DNA from: a virus | IMG/VR virus record: IMGVR_UViG_3300031227_004701 | Location: 1-31,065 of that record | Length of the DNA: 31,065 nt | Reading direction: 5' to 3' (one strand) | Shown here: positions 29,556-31,065 of the stretch, piece after piece | How the letters are laid out: every line of letters starts with the position of its first letter | Numbering within the stretch: position 1 is the stretch's first letter | The notes under the pieces: model-generated | What the model saw: only the letters and a program-made list of their open reading frames with translations | Databases searched by the model: none | What the model was told of the DNA's origin: nothing | Position numbers and translations under genes: made by a program

Positions 29556-29968
29556 AATTCCTCTATTTCAACTGTTAATACTCCTCTACTAATTGGCGCA
29601 AGAGCCTCAAAAGCTCCTTTACTTAAATCAAAATCCCTGCCGTATTTTTCTTTGAAGCTTCCCCTATCGTTACATCTCGCAACCACAGAATTACCGTTAA
29701 AACTGAACCTAAAATGAGAACCAATATCGTAATTATTAGAACAAGCACATGACATATCAGTTTCTCTAAACCTTTCGCCAGAAGCCGTAATACAGGCAGG
29801 ATTAAATCGTCTGCAATAGCTTTCGTCATAGAAGCTGACTTTTGCTCTATATATCCCTTCAATATCTTCTTTGGCTTCCTCTCTTTGTTCAAAAACTGCA
29901 ACCTCTTGTATTGGGCTTCTGTAATTAGCATGATTTCCTCCTAAAAGTAAAAGTATTAGTAATATCAT
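29552..29968 (-). CDS. RlpA-like double-psi beta-barrel protein, probable lytic transglycosylase
   Basis: A 138 aa product from ATG 29968. An ATG at 29992 is in frame but lies in the arm of a strong hairpin. Residues 1-14 (MILLILLLLGGNHA) look like a signal sequence. The barrel shows KVSFYDESYC, ACITASGERFRE, SHFRFSFNGNSVVARCNDRG and KYGRDFDLSKGAFEAL, the order seen in RlpA and related enzymes, with the Asp of NDRG in the active-site position. RlpA-type enzymes cleave peptidoglycan strands. Here it may help lysis or entry. Six cysteines suggest disulfide bonds outside the cytoplasm, unusual for RlpA. It ends with a 4 nt overlap to the Cys-rich gene. Confidence 0.7.
   Translation of the reverse strand: MILLILLLLGGNHANYRSPIQEVAVFEQREEAKEDIEGIYRAKVSFYDESYCRRFNPACITASGERFRETDMSCACSNNYDIGSHFRFSFNGNSVVARCNDRGSFKEKYGRDFDLSKGAFEALAPISRGVLTVEIEEL
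29623..29931 (-). CDS. Embedded out-of-frame ORF with a membrane segment (holin-like candidate)
   Basis: A 102 aa frame lying wholly inside the RlpA-like gene. AGGAGG (29937-29942) is 5 nt before its ATG, a better ribosome binding site than that of the host gene. The product has a basic N-terminal part (MLITEAQYKRLQFLNKERK) and one strong hydrophobic stretch near residues 58-83 (LVLIITILVLILGSVLTVIL). Lysis genes in phages often overlap like this. The AGGAGG arises from Leu-Gly-Gly codons of the other frame, so chance cannot be excluded. Confidence 0.35.
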   Translation of the reverse strand: MLITEAQYKRLQFLNKERKPKKILKGYIEQKSASMTKAIADDLILPVLRLLAKGLEKLICHVLVLIITILVLILGSVLTVILWLRDVTIGEASKKNTAGILI

Positions 29969-29980
29969 ATTGGCAGGCTT

Positions 29981-30014
29981 GGGCCACGCCATCAGTTTGC
30001 TGTTAACGTGGCCC
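29981..30014 (-). promoter_or_regulatory. Strong hairpin overlapping an alternative RlpA start
   Basis: GGGCCACG (29981-29988) and CGTGGCCC (30007-30014) form a perfect 8 bp GC-rich stem with an 18 nt inner region that can itself form CAG/CTG. The upstream ATG at 29992 lies in the loop/arm, so it would be masked. No U-tract follows, so it is not a standard terminator. It may separate the tRNA-like element from the RlpA message. Confidence 0.45.
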
Positions 30015-30031
30015 CGGGATTATAACCCTTG

Positions 30032-30115
30032 AGCCGGGACAAGGATTTACACCTTGCATGGGGAATGACCCCCTAGTTAATTTAACTAGTGCGTTACTTT
30101 TTCCGCCACCCGGCT
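30032..30115 (-). tRNA. Degenerate class II tRNA-like cloverleaf (Leu-like), anticodon unclear
   Basis: An 84 nt element folds as a tRNA on the minus strand: acceptor AGCCGGG/CCCGGCT (7 bp), T8-G9, D stem GCG/CGC, anticodon stem CTAGT/ACTAG, long variable arm GGGG/CCCC, and T stem CAAGG/CCTTG. The long arm makes it class II, as for tRNA-Leu. Key bases are missing: the D loop AAAAAGTAA has one G instead of GG, the T loop is TGTAAAT instead of TTCRANN, and the anticodon loop TAAATTA lacks U33. No CCA is encoded. It is probably a decayed tRNA or a tRNA mimic. A plain decoding role is unlikely. Confidence 0.45.
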
Positions 30116-30211
30116 ATTTATAACCCCTGAAAATGCCTCTCGCTGTTGTTTAAAGAACAGAGTTAATTGTGTTCTTGTTGTTTAAGCCAGAGACATCTTC
30201 AAGAATTATAA
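30116..30211 (-). other. Short non-coding spacer with small hairpin and boxA-like motif
   Basis: The stretch between the 123 aa gene and the tRNA-like element holds no convincing gene. It contains TGTTCTTTAAACA near 30147-30159, similar to the boxA antitermination consensus TGCTCTTTAACA, within a short CTGTT/AACAG inverted repeat. The resemblance is suggestive only. Confidence 0.25.
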
Positions 30212-30583
30212 TTAAATACAATCTTTGCAAAATTTGCTTTCATCCATTTTTACTTGACCACATTTGCAGTATTTGTCTTCAAGAATTAGAACTTCTTTTA
30301 CTGCTTGCCAGAGAGCGTCGCAGAGTTCTGTATACTTAATTTGTTTATCATGAACACCCAAAATTAAAATATCCATATAAATTGTAACCGTTATTTTTTC
30401 CCTTAAAAACTCAATAAGTTGGCCGATGGTGAGAAGGGGAAGTTTAAACTTAAATGGCGTCCCATCCTTTCTCCTCCCTGCGGGCCAATTCAAACCATCC
30501 CTAGGGTCACACCAACTAGCGTATCTTATTCTTCCCTTTTCACTCAGCTCATTTAGTTGTTTTTCAGTTATGTGTTGTTTCAT
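30212..30583 (-). CDS. Phage protein of the 'IGQLIEFL' type, copy 1, with C-terminal zinc ribbon
   Basis: A 123 aa protein, MKQHITEKQLNELSEKG..., with the shared core LPLLTIGQLIEFLREK and LCDALWQAVKEVLI. It extends past its paralogue at 28550-28903 with YCKCGQVKMDESKFCKDC, a four-Cys zinc ribbon. Such small proteins are common in early regions of phages and have no known activity. The ATG overlaps a possible 19-residue micro-frame upstream. Confidence 0.6.
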   Translation of the reverse strand: MKQHITEKQLNELSEKGRIRYASWCDPRDGLNWPAGRRKDGTPFKFKLPLLTIGQLIEFLREKITVTIYMDILILGVHDKQIKYTELCDALWQAVKEVLILEDKYCKCGQVKMDESKFCKDCI

Positions 30584-30639
30584 ATTATGTGGGGGCGATT
30601 TCTAAACACTAGCCACCGCCCCCGCCTTTCTTGCGACAT
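30580..30639 (-). CDS. Possible 19-residue basic micro-peptide
   Basis: A frame MSQERRGRWLVFRNRPHII has its stop overlapping the next ATG by 4 nt, as coupled genes here do. No ribosome binding site is visible, and the region also forms a GC-rich inverted repeat (GGGGGCG/CGCCCCC), so it may be only a structured spacer between the two genes. Confidence 0.25.
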   Translation of the reverse strand: MSQERRGRWLVFRNRPHII

Positions 30640-30651
30640 TTTTTTAAAGTT

Positions 30652-30960
30652 CTACCACTTCATTTTAATAATTGACTCTATTGACTGAACCAAAACATGA
30701 CAATCATTTGGCAATTCTTGTAAATCAGAAGCCTCTTTACTATTTAATTCTCCAGTTTCATAAACTATTCCAGCGTCTTCTAAAGTAATATAAGTTGAAT
30801 TAACCGCTTTTACTTTTCCGTGATAAGTATATCTAGCACACCAAAAAGTGTAAATCTTACCAACTAAGTCTTTTAAATCATTAATTGGCTCAACCTCATC
30901 TCCATTTAATTGATCTTTAATTTTCTCGTATATTTCACTGCTTATTTTAATTGTTTTCAA
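30652..30960 (-). CDS. Small phage protein with SH3/Sm-like beta core, unknown
   Basis: A 102 aa product from TTG 30960, chosen because AGGAGGTGA lies 5 nt upstream; the GTG at 30969 falls inside that site. The centre, LVGKIYTFWCARYTYHGKV then STYITLEDAGIVYET, has the strand pattern of a small barrel common in phage proteins of unknown function. The N-terminus is helical. It is the first complete gene at the right side and follows a G-rich repeat that is open in the same frame. Confidence 0.55.
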   Translation of the reverse strand: MKTIKISSEIYEKIKDQLNGDEVEPINDLKDLVGKIYTFWCARYTYHGKVKAVNSTYITLEDAGIVYETGELNSKEASDLQELPNDCHVLVQSIESIIKMKW

Positions 30961-30988
30961 ATTTATCACCTCCTTTATTTTGCTATAT

Positions 30989-31065
30989 CGACCACAACCT
31001 CGACCCCAACCCCGACCTCGACCTCGACCCCGACCACAACCCCGACCACAACCCCCACCACGACC
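30989..31065. repeat. Hexanucleotide repeat at the right edge
   Basis: About 13 tandem units of a 6 bp motif (plus strand CGACCN/CAACCN, for example CGACCACAACCTCGACCC) run to the window end. Read on the minus strand in the frame of the 30652 gene it gives Gly-Arg/Gly-Cys dipeptides without a stop. On the plus strand one frame gives Arg-Pro/Gln-Pro with the variation mostly in third positions of Pro codons. It is probably a low-complexity coding repeat or the cause of an assembly break. Confidence 0.7.

Noticed and set aside
29992-29992. Upstream ATG of the RlpA-like gene
   Set aside because: It lies inside the strong GGGCCACG hairpin, lacks a ribosome binding site and precedes the natural signal-peptide start at 29968. 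It remains possible but is less likely.
30040-30115. Functional suppressor or Leu(UAA) tRNA
   Set aside because: Shifting the anticodon to TAA or CTA breaks the anticodon stem pairing, and U33, the D-loop GG and the T-loop UUC are missing.

Overview
The window looks like part of a tailed double-stranded DNA phage genome (Caudoviricetes), probably from a metagenome. It is AT-rich and densely packed, and every credible gene lies on the minus strand, so transcription runs from high to low coordinates. Genes are joined by ATGA or longer overlaps, most have good GGAGG-type ribosome binding sites, and the standard bacterial code works throughout. The hallmark genes are an HNH protein, small and large terminase, a large portal protein, scaffold, an SU10-like (DUF5309-type) major capsid protein, head-tail connector-like proteins, a large propeller-like tail or stopper protein and a C1q-like tail fibre. 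Portal size and the tail proteins suggest a podovirus-like particle, but this is inference. The host cannot be identified; sigma70-type promoters and Shine-Dalgarno sites only indicate a bacterium.

In order of transcription: (1) 31065-27808 holds small early or accessory genes: a YopX-family protein, two small membrane peptides, duplicated small proteins, an RlpA-like lytic protein with an embedded out-of-frame membrane ORF, and a degenerate class II tRNA-like cloverleaf. The right edge is a hexanucleotide repeat. (2) 27811-23665 is the packaging module (HNH, TerS, TerL, a 95 aa protein), followed unexpectedly by a polysaccharide pyruvyl transferase and a MurB-like reductase. (3) 23668-22189 is a separately promoted set of zinc-binding proteins and a membrane protein. 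(4) 22180-17056 is the head module (portal, three small proteins, scaffold, major capsid protein, one unknown). (5) 17059-5750 is an 11.3 kb island of glycosyltransferases and methyltransferases, including a reversibly-glycosylated-polypeptide (UDP-arabinopyranose mutase) homologue, a glycosyltransferase split between two genes, and a tandem methyltransferase duplication. (6) 5735-1 is the connector, tail and fibre module, running off the left edge.

The island together with the MurB and pyruvyl transferase pair suggests that this phage builds or remodels a complex, probably methylated glycan, either on its own virion or on the host surface. The acceptor cannot be read from sequence. A second recurring signal is regulatory: three transcription units (portal, 4578 gene, 5735 gene) share a TTGACA promoter followed within 55-85 nt by an intrinsic-terminator-like hairpin whose U-tract lies at or 3 nt from the start codon, with no Shine-Dalgarno sequence.
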